NCBI RefSeq assembly: GCF_024713945.1
Contig: NC_134680.1
Span: 1,326,001 to 1,390,000 of the forward strand
DNA: 64,000 bases
Reading direction: 5' to 3'
DNA from: Dermatophagoides farinae
Lineage: Eukaryota; Arthropoda; Arachnida; Sarcoptiformes; Pyroglyphidae
Positions 30,412 through 41,088 of this stretch are shown here, piece after piece. Both the position numbers and the translations under genes were made by a program. The notes under the pieces are model-generated. The model made no database searches and was not told where the DNA came from. It worked only from the letters and a program-made list of their open reading frames with translations. The stretch's first letter is position 1; each line of letters starts with the position of its first letter.

Positions 30412-30985
30412 CAATTCAGAATTCAAAATTCAAAATCAAAATCCAGAAAATAACATTTTCAAATTAACACAATCAATTCAGAATTTAAAATTCAAAACCA
30501 GAAAATATCAAATCCAACCTAACACGTCTAGTTGAGAATCGAGAAAATAACAAATCCAACCTAACACGACCAGTTCAGTTTCGAGAAAATGGCAAATCCA
30601 ACCTAACACGATCATACACAATTCAAAATTCAAAATCGAGAAAACATTGGATTCGTTGAACACAACCATGATCAGAATTAAAATTCAAAATCGAGAATCA
30701 TATAAAAGATGACAAACTAACACGAAGAGTTCATATATCGAAAAATAAATAATACAAACTAACAAGACAGTTCAGAATTCAAAATCGAGAAAACATCAAA
30801 TCCAACCTAACACGACCAGTTCAGAATTCAAAACCGAGAAAACATCAAAAAAAACTAATCAACCAGTTCAGAATTCAAAACCGAGAAAACATCAAATCCA
30901 AACTAACACGACCAGTTCAGAAATTCGTGAATTCAAAATCGAGAAAACATCAAATCCAACCTAACACAATCAATTCAGAATTCAT
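30412..30985 (+). repeat. left arm: tandem ~50-base repeats
   Basis: There are about nine imperfect copies of a unit with the parts AATTCAAAATCGAGAAAA, CATCAAATCC and AACCTAACACGACCAGTTC. Copies vary by short deletions and substitutions. The array is AT-rich but more complex than the microsatellites around it, and it is complementary to the right arm at about 31355-32070. Confidence 0.85.
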
Positions 30986-31354
30986 CACGAATTATTCACG
31001 TTTCATAACACAAGTGATAGGTTTTCTAAAATTATTCATATTTACTTTCGAAGGTATGAAATGGTCATTGAGAGAGCGGAACATATGTTCTGTGTCAGTT
31101 GTGCTATTTATTCTATCCGATTTGTTTTTATGGTGACATCGAATAAAATTCATTTGTTTTATTTATAAATTTGTGATTATTGTGAATTATCGATAAAATC
31201 AATTAATATAAGCCTCAACGTAAGTCGTATTTTGATCTTTTGCTGGTTGCTCATCAATATCTTTGTTGAAAATGATTTATTTTCAGAATTGCAAGAACAG
31301 AAGAGTACGAATCAATTAAAATTCTTGCAGATCGGTTGGATTTGAGGATTTTCT

Positions 31355-32070
31355 TGATTCTGAACTGGACGTGTTAGGTAGGACTTGTTATATTCTTGAT
31401 TTTGAATCGTTTAAATTCACCTGAACTGGTTGTGTTAGTTGGGATTTGTTATTTTAAGCCCATTACACTGATTCTGAACTGGAATGTTAGGTTGGACTTG
31501 TTATATTCAAGATTTTGATTTTTAAATTCTGAACTGGTTGTGTTAGTTGGGATTTGTTATTTTCTCGATTCTGAACTGATCGTGTTAGTTTGGACTTGTT
31601 ATATTCTCGATTTTGAATTTTGAATTCTGAACTGGTCGTGTTAGGTTGTATTTGTTATTTTCTCGATTCTGAACTGATCGTGTTAGGTTGGACTTGTTAT
31701 ATTCTCGATTTTGATTATTAAATTCTGAACTGGTTGTGTTAGTTGGGATTACCGAGCGTTATTTTCTCGATTCTGAACTGATCGTGTTAGTTTTGACTTG
31801 TTATATTCTCGATTTTGAACATAAATTCTGAACTGGTTGTGTTAGATGGGATTTGCCAATAATTCTCGATGAAATGAACTCTGAGATGATCTTTTTAGTT
31901 GGACTTGTTATTTTCTCGATTTTGAATTTTGAATTCAAAACTGGTCGTGTTGGGTTGGATGTTATTTTCTCAATTTTGAATTCCAGACCCTTGGTCGTGT
32001 TAATTCTGAATTTGTCATTTTCTCGATTCTGAACTGGTCGTGTTAGTTCAGACATTTGCCATTGTTCTTG
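31355..32070 (-). repeat. right arm: inverted tandem ~50-base repeats
   Basis: About a dozen degenerate copies of the same unit run in opposite orientation. On the plus strand the hallmarks are CTCGATTTTGAAT, TCTGAACTGGTCGTGTTAG and TTGGACTTGTTAT. With the left arm it would fold into a long imperfect hairpin around the 370-base spacer 30986-31354. Confidence 0.85.
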
Positions 32071-32271
32071 TTGAAATTTTCCTTTGTGGCACGTTGACCA
32101 TAACGAAATTGGAATTTTTATGCGATAATGGCATCGGACATCAAAAAAGGTAGAACCATCCCTGTCGTATATGATATAAAAGCACATTAAGTTATATTTG
32201 AATATGCGGCCCACATAAAAAAATTTTATTTTGAAAATGGCCCGCTGTCCGAAAAAGGTTGCCGACCCCTG

Positions 32272-32493
32272 TGTTAGGATATGTCGAAATAAAAAAAAAA
32301 AAAAACATTAACCATTTTTTTTGCTATGCAAATACAAAGAAAAAGATAATCTTCATCGTCATCTTCATCTTCATCATTGTCATCGTCATTAAAATCAGAA
32401 TTATAATTATTATTAGACCTCATCTCATCTTATCTCATCACGTCATTGTCATCATCATCATCATCATCATCATACGAATCTAAAAAAAAAAAA
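32272..32493 (+). repeat. right copy of the ~220-base direct repeat (occupied-site side)
   Basis: Near-identical to 30193-30410. It begins directly after the CCCCTG end of the hAT-like terminus with TGTTAGGA. Beyond the A-run the two copies diverge at once (TATTAGATTTC here, TCAATTCAGAA in the left copy). Confidence 0.85.
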
Positions 32494-33277
32494 TATTAGA
32501 TTTCTACATTCACAATCATGTGCATGTATTTATAACATTTTCATTATAATTATAAGCAAAATAAAAAACAAAACAATGAATAAATATCAAATGGAAACAT
32601 TTTGGCTCATTTATTTATTTTTTTTTTTTTTGGAAATGAGATTTGTTTCGAAGAATAATGAACACCGACACACACGCATACACAATGATGTATTATAATG
32701 AATGGGTTTGGATTCGTTGATGATGATGATGAAAAAAAACGAGATGACAATCATGATAAATGATGACAAAATATAATAAAGATTCATATATGAAATTTAA
32801 ATAATACAAAAAAAAAGACAATATATACTGTATATTTTTTAAAATTAAATTAATTGATTCAAGGTTAATATCTAGGTCAACATTGTTAGGTTGAATTATA
32901 AGTAAACCCATTTTAAACAATATAATAATAACCACTGTAAGACATATGTGACTTTGATTTATTTTCACACATATTATATTGATGCAGGTAATTCATTTTA
33001 ATTATCCATATACAGACACACATACACACACCTACACATATACATCTAAGTATATAAAGACAGGTAGCATAAACCTATTTAAAATGATGTTACTTTTATT
33101 GCTAAAAATGGCAATAGCAATGGGAAACTCTCCATTTTTTTTTCACAATTCATTGAATTGAAATCTACGTAATTCGTGACTGGCTAACCAACACAAATAC
33201 AAACACACCACAGTGGTTAATAATTGTTGCAAATAAAGTTGCAAGTATGTATTCATCATCATCATCATTCAATTTAC

Positions 33278-33863
33278 CATGACTATTGACAACGACGATG
33301 ATCATCATCATTAATAATAATAATGTTGAAAAGGCAGCATCAATGAATGACAATGACATTGGCAATGGCAATGGCAATGATGATTGTCGTAGACGTATCG
33401 TTGGTTTTGATAATTGTTGTCTAGTCGATTGTCGTTGTCGTCGTAATATTATGTGATGACCACGTGTTGTTGTTGTTGTTGATGATGAAATCCATTTCAA
33501 AATGGATTTAAAATAATGTAAATTCGTCAATGATGATGATGATAATGATTCATGATTTTTTTGTTGATCGAATTTTAATTCCTGATCACCATAAAAATGA
33601 TCATATTGATATAGTCGACGTTTTCTTTGTAGTTGTCGTTGTATTATCCATTGATCAATGGAATCTATTTTTGTTGTTGTAAACATTTTGTTTGCCATCA
33701 TGGATCCAAATGATGATGATGATGATGGCTTTGTCATTATAATAATATGGACAAATATTTTCATCGATATAATCGATGATTCAATAGATTTACTATAGTC
33801 CGACCAAAAAAAAAAAAAAAAAAAAAAAAAAATGAATTTCACATTGAAAACATTGTGATTCAC
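33278..33863 (-). CDS. candidate first coding exon with signal peptide
   Basis: A minus-strand frame is open from 33863 down to 33165. Its last part, beginning at the ATG at 33359-33357, reads as a textbook signal peptide (MSLSFIDAAF, then a run of L/M/I/V, then NSHG). It meets a good splice donor, CATG|GTAAAT, at 33278/33277. This leaves the exon in phase 1, the usual position of an intron just after a signal peptide. Upstream in-frame ATGs would add up to 168 residues rich in S, T, Q and R, but the farthest part is poly-F from an A-run and is unlikely to be translated. No downstream exon could be recognised to the left, so the partner gene is unknown. The minus-strand orientation would place its next introns in the 9-33 kb gene-poor block. 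Confidence 0.4.
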
Positions 33864-35807
33864 ATTTTATATAAAAAATTTATGGAACATTTTTTTATTT
33901 TGTTCCAAAACACTAATATTCACACAATCACATTAGACAAAAACACAAATCACATAGCACTGATGAAAACACACACACACATACACCCAATTTTTCCGTT
34001 GACAATCGATTATTTTGATGATTTTTAATTAATGGCAAACGAAAAAATACAAACTGAAACAAGCACTGAAAACACGCATGAAAATAAAACCACCAAAAAA
34101 CACACAATCAATTTTCATGTATATACATGTGATATGTGGATGTTGATGATACAGATGATGGAAATGATTATAATCAATATATAAATATTCGATGTAATGA
34201 ATTTGAAACTTTTTTTTTCACTCGAATCAGCCAGGCTTTGAAGCCAGCTTATTGTTGGATGCAAAAAAATGAAAATTGTATTGAAAGAATCATTCATTCA
34301 TTTATGAATTATTGTGAATAATAAGATAAAAAGGTTCGTCGTTTGTTTTTTTTTTTTTTTTGGATCGAATCGGATCAATCAATCGATCGATCGATCAATG
34401 AAATGAAAACGATCAAAAAAAAAAGACTAAAATAGATTTATTCATCAATCAAATTTCAATCAAAAAAATACACAAATATTATAAAGTTTTTGTTGATTAT
34501 CTCATTTTTTATTTTATTTTATTCGATTAAGAATTTCAATCACTACAAACATGGAACACACACACACACATGAAAATTTTTTCTTTTATAAAACAAAAAT
34601 GACAAATGCACATTATATGAATCGAATGTAATGAGCGAAAAAAAACAGTTTTTTCGTTGTGTGTGTTCCAAATGATTGATTAACAAATGAGATTTGTGCA
34701 TCGATGTATTAGAAAATGATGATGACCTTTGGCCCCTTAGGTGCTATTATTTTTTTTTTTAATTCCAAATGGAATAAACAAACTATTTTCATGTGGATAA
34801 ATATTAGAATAAAAAAACAACAAAAAATATATAAAAATGAATGTGATGATCAATGAGATTCGTTTGTTTTTTTTTCTCAATACAGTTTCTGGAACTCATT
34901 GGTTTGTTCAACTCAACATGGAACATAAAAATGTATAATATACAGACGACAAACATTAGTGAGAAACAAAATCAGCGCGCCAAAAAAAAAAAAAAAAAAG
35001 AACAGAACATAACACACACACATACACAACATGAATAAAGCAAAAAAAAAAAAAAAAAACGGATCGTCGTCTCACATTCAGTATGACGACCAAAATACAA
35101 TTGACCGATCACCGAAAAAACCATTCGTTCGCAATTTTGAAGCCATTGAAAAAAAAATGAATAGAATGGTTGGTTGTTCATCTTTTGTACAAAAGGCTCG
35201 TGCTTCTACTTTTTTTTTCATCAGTAACGATTGTTGCTACTACCTTTTTTTCACATTTTTATATGCTACTCACATTAGAAAGTTATTCTGATCAATATTG
35301 GATAGCAGCAATGGTAAATGTTATTCTTTGTTGTAACCGAGAGAGAGAGAGAGAAAAAAATAGCTAACAGCATTTCGGAATGGTAATTATTAAGAATTAA
35401 GAATTTGAAATTTTAAATTATAACCACTTATATTCAATTTGATCCATTTGATCTACATGATGACCAGCTTTTGTATAATCTCGTTAATCATCGCGTAATG
35501 CATTCAACATTTGGACCTGATATTGTAAATCTGCCAATATCAGGTCAAATGTCATCATAATTTCATATCGAAAAAAAAACTTGACAATGACCTAGACCTT
35601 GAATGGAATGAATTTGTTCAACAACAGGGTGTGGTCAATAATAAATTAAATGACCTTTGATCATCATCCTGAATCAGACGACATCACCCATATTTACCTT
35701 CTGGTTAAAAATGTTCAAATCCATGGGGAAGAAATCAAAAATGTTTGGGTGATAAATTTCATCATCAGACAGTCAAACACACACACACCCTTCTATTGTT
35801 GTTGGAT

Positions 35808-35848
<41 letters not shown>

Positions 35849-36004
35849 AAATAACAAAGAAAAAAGAAAATTCACGGGAATGGAAAATTGAATTTCGAAT
35901 TTATTATTTATTAATTTAAAATCAATAAAGTAATCGATTTTCAATTTCAATTTAAATGCAAACAAAAAAAAAAATTCAATGAAGCAATTATCATTTTGGC
36001 AATC
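33864..36004. other. intergenic stretch with A-runs and one possible orphan exon
   Basis: No supported gene. It holds CA and A microsatellites, including an A-run of 38 at about 35809-35846, and a short inverted repeat at 35514-35546. There is a possible plus-strand exon ending at the donor after 35312. TTTATT at 35900-35905 is a minus-strand AATAAA, placed to serve the gene that ends at 36005. Confidence 0.5.
35809..35846. repeat. A-run of about 38
   Basis: The longest homopolymer of the window. No retroelement body is visible next to it, so it is not taken as a poly(A) tail of an insertion. Confidence 0.9.
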
Positions 36005-36721
36005 TTAATTCATACGGTAATGATTAATCAAATATTTCAAGGTTTTTTCATGTTCACCTAGACGTTTTTCAACCGCTCTTAATTCTTTTTCATCATAATG
36101 AATATCTTTTAATTGATCCATCAATGATTTTACTGTTGCCAATTCATGTTCAATACGATCAATTGCATGTTGATCATGATAAGAATCACGATGTGTTTGA
36201 AGGTAATATTCCGTTTCATCAATTAATTTGTAACCCTGTTCAAGAAGAATTCTACGTTCACGTTCATCTTTTTTATTACCTGTAATTATTGATTTCGTTG
36301 TTGAATGTTTACCAAAATTTTCAATATCATCTTGTAATTTTTTTTCATGTATTTCCAATTGTTCATAAATATTTTTCAATGCTTTTTCATCATTGGTTGT
36401 ATGAAGTTCACCAATGATTGCAATAATGATACCAATCTGTGCACGAATAGCTAATATTTCACCAACATTATGACCATTCATTTGTTTATCTTTAAGAAAA
36501 TCTCTGGCTTGGTTAATCATTTCTTCAGCTTCTTCAATTTTTTTCTGTTTATCATCATCGCCTATGATTAATTGGAAATGATAAAAATATTTTCAAGAAT
36601 AAAAAAATCAAACAACATCAACAACATAATTGATAATGATGATGATTCGAATTCACTTACCAGCATATGCTAGACCGATAGCTATTGTTACCGTTATGGC
36701 AAAAAATAATTGAAATTTCAT
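36005..36721 (-). CDS. secreted helical protein, mite group 5/21 allergen-like
   Basis: Two exons, 36721-36661 and 36561-36005, separated by a GTAAG...CATAG phase-1 intron, give 205 residues. Residues 1-20 are a signal peptide (MKFQLFFAITVTIAIGLAYA), so the product should be secreted. The mature chain is highly charged and predicted helical, with no cysteine. It looks like two diverged copies of an ~90-residue helical unit: EEAEEMINQARDFLK...YEQLEIHEKKLQDDIE and LLEQGYKLIDETEYYLQ...VEKRLGEHEKTLKYLI. Group 5 and 21 mite allergens are single ~115-residue helical-bundle domains with a similar signal peptide and a two-exon gene. This protein would be a double-domain relative; the resemblance is in layout and heptad pattern, not strong identity. 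A TATA element lies about 117-127 bases upstream of the ATG. The neighbour at 37421-38187 shares the design. Function of the family is unknown beyond allergenicity and possible lipid binding. Confidence 0.65.
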
Positions 36722-36837
36722 TTTTGAAATTTTTTTTCAGATTTATCGGGTAAATATCGGAAACGTGTTTGTTGTTTGTAAGGATTATTACCAAGGATGA
36801 TTGCACTTGTTATGAAAAAAATCCAAATTATCACCAT

Positions 36838-36865
36838 CTTTTTATATAATAAATTCTATTTATAG
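36838..36865 (-). promoter_or_regulatory. TATA-type core promoter of the 36005-36721 gene
   Basis: The minus strand reads CTATAAATAG at 36865-36856 and TATATAAAAAG at 36848-36838. TCATAAC, a plausible initiator, lies about 30 bases further on, leaving a leader of roughly 80-90 bases before the ATG. A strong TATA box fits a highly expressed secreted protein gene. The transcription start itself is inferred. Confidence 0.5.
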
Positions 36866-37420
36866 ATGGACGATTCTAGAATGTATTTTATTTTTTTCCC
36901 ACAATTGATTGATTGATCACAATCATTTTTTTTTGGATGATTGCGAAATTTTTCAAGATAATTAATTAAAATGATGATTGTCTCAATTTCAAAGCCTAAG
37001 TGTAACATTTTGTGATCTTTTTATTATTGATTTAATTGTAACAACAATTTTCAGTAATCAATCGACATGACAAATAAACATGCATCCATTATCATTAATT
37101 AATCAATATTTCTCATCATTAATTAAGGTTATCGGGCTATATATAGCCACAACAATTGTAATCAAGTACAAATAATCAATTCTCGTGATTTGTATAAATT
37201 TCAAAGAGGGAAAATTTTCAATTTGTGTGTTAACGAAAAATATATATGAAAATTAATTTTTATATTTGAAAAAAAGAATGAATATTTTCAATTTGAATTG
37301 GAAAGAATTGAATTTAATAAGAATAAATTAAATCTGAAATTGAATGTTTTTCATTTTATTCTATTGATAGCCTTGAATCATTGGTCAAAAATCTGTTGGA
37401 GCCGGTTTTTTAGTTGATCC
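36866..37420. other. intergenic spacer between two secreted-protein genes
   Basis: About 550 bases of AT-rich sequence without an exon. TTTATT at 37355-37360 is a minus-strand AATAAA about 60 bases beyond the stop codon of the next gene. Confidence 0.6.
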
Positions 37421-38187
37421 TTATTCGGTTGTTGTTTTTGTTGATTTACTCTGTTTTTCTAATTCATTAATCTTTTCATGAAGAATATTCAATTGTTTTT
37501 CATAACGTTGTAAACTTTCCTGCTTCGATGTCGATTCAATTCGTTCGATCAGAATCTCTAATTCAGACAATTCAGCCATATATGACAATATTATTTTCTC
37601 ATCCGTATTATAACGATGTTTTTCTAAAAATTGACGACCATGTTCAAGTAGTTCTTTAGCATTCTTGATCAACAATATTTTTGTTGGCCCCGGTGTTTTA
37701 GTTGTTGGTTCCGGGGTTGGTGTTGTTGGCTCCGGTGTTTTATTTGTTGTCGGTTCACTCTGTTGTTCTAATTCATTCATCTTTTCATGATGAATATTCA
37801 ATTGTTTTTCATAACGTTGTAAACGTTCCTGCTTCGATGTCGATTCGATTTGTTCGATCAGAATCTCTAATTCAGCCAATTCAGCCAAATATAACAGTAT
37901 TATTTTCTCATCCGTATTATAACGATGTTTTTCATAAAATTGGGGGCCATGTCCCAGTAGTTCTTTAGCATTCTTGATCAAATCATCTTTGGCCACATTT
38001 TCTGTGACTATCCATGAATTATCAATAATTCGATTAATATTACCTTTGAAAATTAATCATAGTCAATTTTAATAAATCTGCTTTATCAAAAAGAAAAGAA
38101 CAACATACCTGCATGATGGAATGGAAAATATTCGGCCAATGACAAAATGGTTATTAGAATCATAAAGGATTTCATCATTGTTTTCAT
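37421..38187 (-). CDS. secreted two-repeat helical protein with Pro/Thr linker
   Basis: Exons 38187-38109 and 38043-37421 join through a phase-1 GTATG...CAAAG intron into 233 residues. The N-terminus MKTMMKSFMILITILSLAEY is a signal peptide. The mature protein has two nearly identical helical units of about 70 residues, each running IKNAKELL.HG..F.EKHRYNTDEKI...ESTSKQE.LQRYEKQLNI.HEK..ELE. They are joined by a linker of repeated EPTT/TPGPT that looks like an O-glycosylated stalk. At the DNA level the repeats (about 37440-37690 and 37750-37990) are close to 90% identical, so the duplication is recent. The unit resembles the first half of the neighbouring 36005-36721 protein (IxxAxExLxxxxxFxxK...YExQLxIHEK), suggesting a local tandem family of mite group 5/21-like proteins. 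No catalytic motif is visible and the function is unknown. Confidence 0.65.
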
Positions 38188-38489
38188 GGAAAAAAAATTT
38201 GCAATTAAAAAAACTGATTTACGGTTAGAATCGATAAATGTATCATCATCGGCATTAGTAGAACGATTGATCAATCAATCAATCAATCAGGCAATGGAAA
38301 ATGTACATCACACTAATGATAATAATAGGAGGAGAAGGACACAACACTCATCATTTGATTGATCTTCATAATTGGAAAAATTTGATTTTTATTGACAGAA
38401 AAAAATTTTCCTATGAAAATGATAATAATGTAAATACTTAGAAATTATAAGAGGAAAAAATCACAGAAAATAAGTTTTCCACAATATAA

Positions 38490-40867
38490 TTAAGGAATAT
38501 CCTTTTGTATATGAGATTTTTGATGCATACAATACGTGATACCTTGATCCCATACACGTTTCAATATTTGATCCACTAGATTTCGTTTATCTGGACAATG
38601 ATACCAAACAGTTAGGTCATCAGTACAATTAGCATCTGCCGGTGGTTGTTGTCCAATAATTTTACACATTTTACAATTCAATTTATCATGAGTATCACTT
38701 TTTGTATTCAATTCTAATCGAAATAATTCTTTCAATTCGGAAAGTGAAAAATGTCTTTCAACTTCTTCTTCTTCTGCATTATCAATAACACATGTACTCA
38801 ATGCACGTTTATGTGTTTGTCGTTGAAAAATTTTCTCCTCAATCGTACCAGTGGATAGTAGACGATAAATATAACATTGTTTAAGTTGACCATCACGCCA
38901 TACACGGGCCATCGCTTGGCCATCATTAGCAGGATTCCAATCCGGATCATACATAACTAAACGATTTGCACCAATAAGATTCAGGCCACAACCACCGGCT
39001 TTACTGCTCAACATGAATATAAAATCCATACTATTTGGATCATTGAATGTTTCCACTATTTTACCACGTTTCTTTATTGACATTGTACCATCCAAACGTA
39101 CGTAACGATAATTTCTTGCACGGCATAATTTTTCAAACAAATCCAATGTTTGTGTATAGTTTGATACGAGTACAACTTTATCGTTGGTTTCATGTCGAAT
39201 ATAGGCCAATAACGTATCCAATATTTTCAATTTTCCCGATAATGTTGGCTCTATTTGACGACCCCTCAATGAATTGAAATCATTTGGAAAATGTTTTAAC
39301 AAAAAATCAAGATCGGCAGCATTTTTTCCATCACGTTTCTTTTCCTTATTTTCCATAATCATATCATAAGCTAATTGTGGACTATTACATAGTTTCTTCA
39401 GGAATGTTATAGCAACTAAAGATGCATTTCCACCACCACCACGGCTACCTGTTGAATGTTTAACATCATCACGAATAACTTTGGCAAGTTCTTTTGAATT
39501 AAGAAATTCTTTATATATTTGCCGTTGTAATTCAGTTAGTTGACAACAAACAATTTGTTCAATTTTGACGGGTAAATATTTGGATAAAATATTCGATGTA
39601 CGTCGTATCATAATCTTATTGACTAAACGAATCAATTCATTTAATCGTTCTTGTCCACGAAGACGATCATTTTCGGTTGCATCGGCATCACGTCCTTTTA
39701 GGATTGGATTTTCATAATGACGACGAAATTCAGCAGATGTTCCCAGCAAACCGGGACAGACAAATTGTACGAGACTAAAATATTCAAGAAGATCATTTTG
39801 TATTGGTGTTCCAGACAATAGTACACGGCGTTTAGCACGAATCTGATTCAATGCAATATAGGTTTGATTTTCTTGATTTTTAAGCCGATGACCTTCATCA
39901 CAAATAACAAGACCAATATCACCAGAATGTAGAATATCAGTATGTAGACGAAATGTTTCATATGAAATAATTAGGATTGGTTGACAACAACGACGACCAA
40001 TTGTCTGTATGAATGATCCAAGTTTTCGATCGATTTCCTCTTTAGAACCACCATCAATTGCCAATGCATTGATACGACATCCAAGCCATTTATTGATTTC
40101 ATTGTACCAATTTTTTACCAAACTACTTGGAGCAACAATTACCGCTTTATCGATCGTAGCACGAGCTTCGGGTCCTTGCCGCAAAAGTGTCCAACATAAT
40201 GTTATACATTGTAACGTTTTACCAAGACCCATTTCATCGGCCATAATACAACCGAATTGATCGTTGATTCGTACACCAGTCACACAATCCCACATGAATT
40301 TAACGCCTTCACGTTGATGTGGCCGCAGTACATTGCATAAGACGGGATCGACAACCACATGAACTTGATAATCTTTTTTCGTTAATTTCTCTTGTGCATT
40401 TATGGGCGGTGGTTCATACAATATCAATGCATTCGGTGCACCTGGATCGAATAATGGACGTCGTGGACCGGATAATTTAATACCTAATGATCGATATGAT
40501 CCTAAACATACAAATAAAAAAAATAGGATTCTCAATTTCAGTAACATAAAAAAATCCTAAACAAACCTGTATAATTCTTGAGTGGTATTCGAAATGGACG
40601 ATTTAGAATTTCTCGTATATGATCATCATGTGATTGACGTTCACGTATGATATCATCGACAAGTTTCAGATTGGGACGAAATGTAAATGAATTTCTTATC
40701 GATATTAATGCAGTACGACCTGTATTACATGAACGTTTTGGATTATGTCTTACGTCATCATCATCATTAGAACCAACACATTTTATAAACGATTGGTTTT
40801 CATCATTGTCTGTTTGGCCCAATAATTTTCGTTTGGCAACAATTGATGGAACTTTACTTCTAAGCAT
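38490..40867 (-). CDS. RAD54 homologous-recombination DNA translocase
   Basis: Exons 40867-40567 and 40501-38490 join through a phase-1 intron (ACAG|GTTTGT ... TGTTTAG|GA) into 770 residues; the human protein has 747. It is a Swi2/Snf2 dsDNA motor that works with RAD51 in homology search, strand exchange and chromatin remodelling in the nucleus. Visible motifs are the N-terminal [14 protein letters not shown] resembling RAD54's RAD51-contact end, [16 protein letters not shown] (Q/I region), Walker A DEMGLGKT at about 189-196, the DEGH box at about 302-305, and [17 protein letters not shown] (III). The second lobe has [51 protein letters not shown] and the arginine-finger motif [11 protein letters not shown]. 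The C-terminal C-x2-C...C...HC zinc-type knuckle of RAD54 is also kept. The ATG at 40867 is the first in frame. A poly(A) signal (TTTATT on plus) is at 38388-38393. All key residues are intact, so a working enzyme is expected. Confidence 0.96.
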
Positions 40868-41088
40868 GTTTGTTTTTTTTGTTGGATGATCGATCAAATT
40901 CGAATGAGTAATATTTATATCGATTATATCATCGAATTTGAGTTTATAAATTTTTCAAAACAGACTTCAATTGTGCGCCTTTTTCAATGAATTTTTGAGT
41001 GTCGCCATTCATAGACAACGTCTCCAAATGGATTGAATTGTTTTGTTTATTTTTAATTTTGATTTCGTTAAATTTTATCCCAAATAAA
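40868..41088. promoter_or_regulatory. divergent promoter between RAD54 and PIH1D1-like genes
   Basis: Only 221 bases separate the two start codons, which point away from each other, so both 5' leaders and core promoters must lie here. The stretch has TTTATATCGATTATATC near 40915-40930 and a less AT-rich patch (TTGTGCGCC near 40971-40979) but no clear TATA/initiator pair. Co-regulation is an inference. Confidence 0.6.

Larger units (their letters stand above)
30412..32271 (-). mobile_element. non-autonomous hAT-like element with foldback tandem-repeat arms (left terminus missing)
   Basis: Read on the minus strand from 32271, the element starts CAGGGGTCGGCAACC followed by a stretch with GCGGGCC and GGGCCGCA. 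That is typical of hAT-superfamily ends, and the 8 bases outside it (TGTTAGGA, 32272-32279) have the length of a hAT target duplication. Inside lie two opposed arms of a roughly 50-base imperfect tandem repeat with core CCTAACACGACCAGTTCAG: left arm about 30412-30985, right arm (reverse complement) about 31355-32070. They are separated by about 370 bases of unrelated sequence. No matching CAGGGG terminus is visible at the left end. No transposase frame is present; the 137-codon open frame on the minus strand at 31801-32214 is just a translation of terminus plus repeats. Superfamily assignment rests on the terminus and the 8-base flank only. Confidence 0.6.

Noticed and set aside
31801-32214. 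137-codon minus-strand frame in the foldback element, as a possible transposase
   Set aside because: It translates the hAT-like end plus several tandem repeats. It has no DDE/hATC-type motif, and its repeats mirror the left arm.
35809-35846. Long A-run as the tail of a retroposed sequence
   Set aside because: No element body or target duplication is visible; similar A-runs occur throughout.
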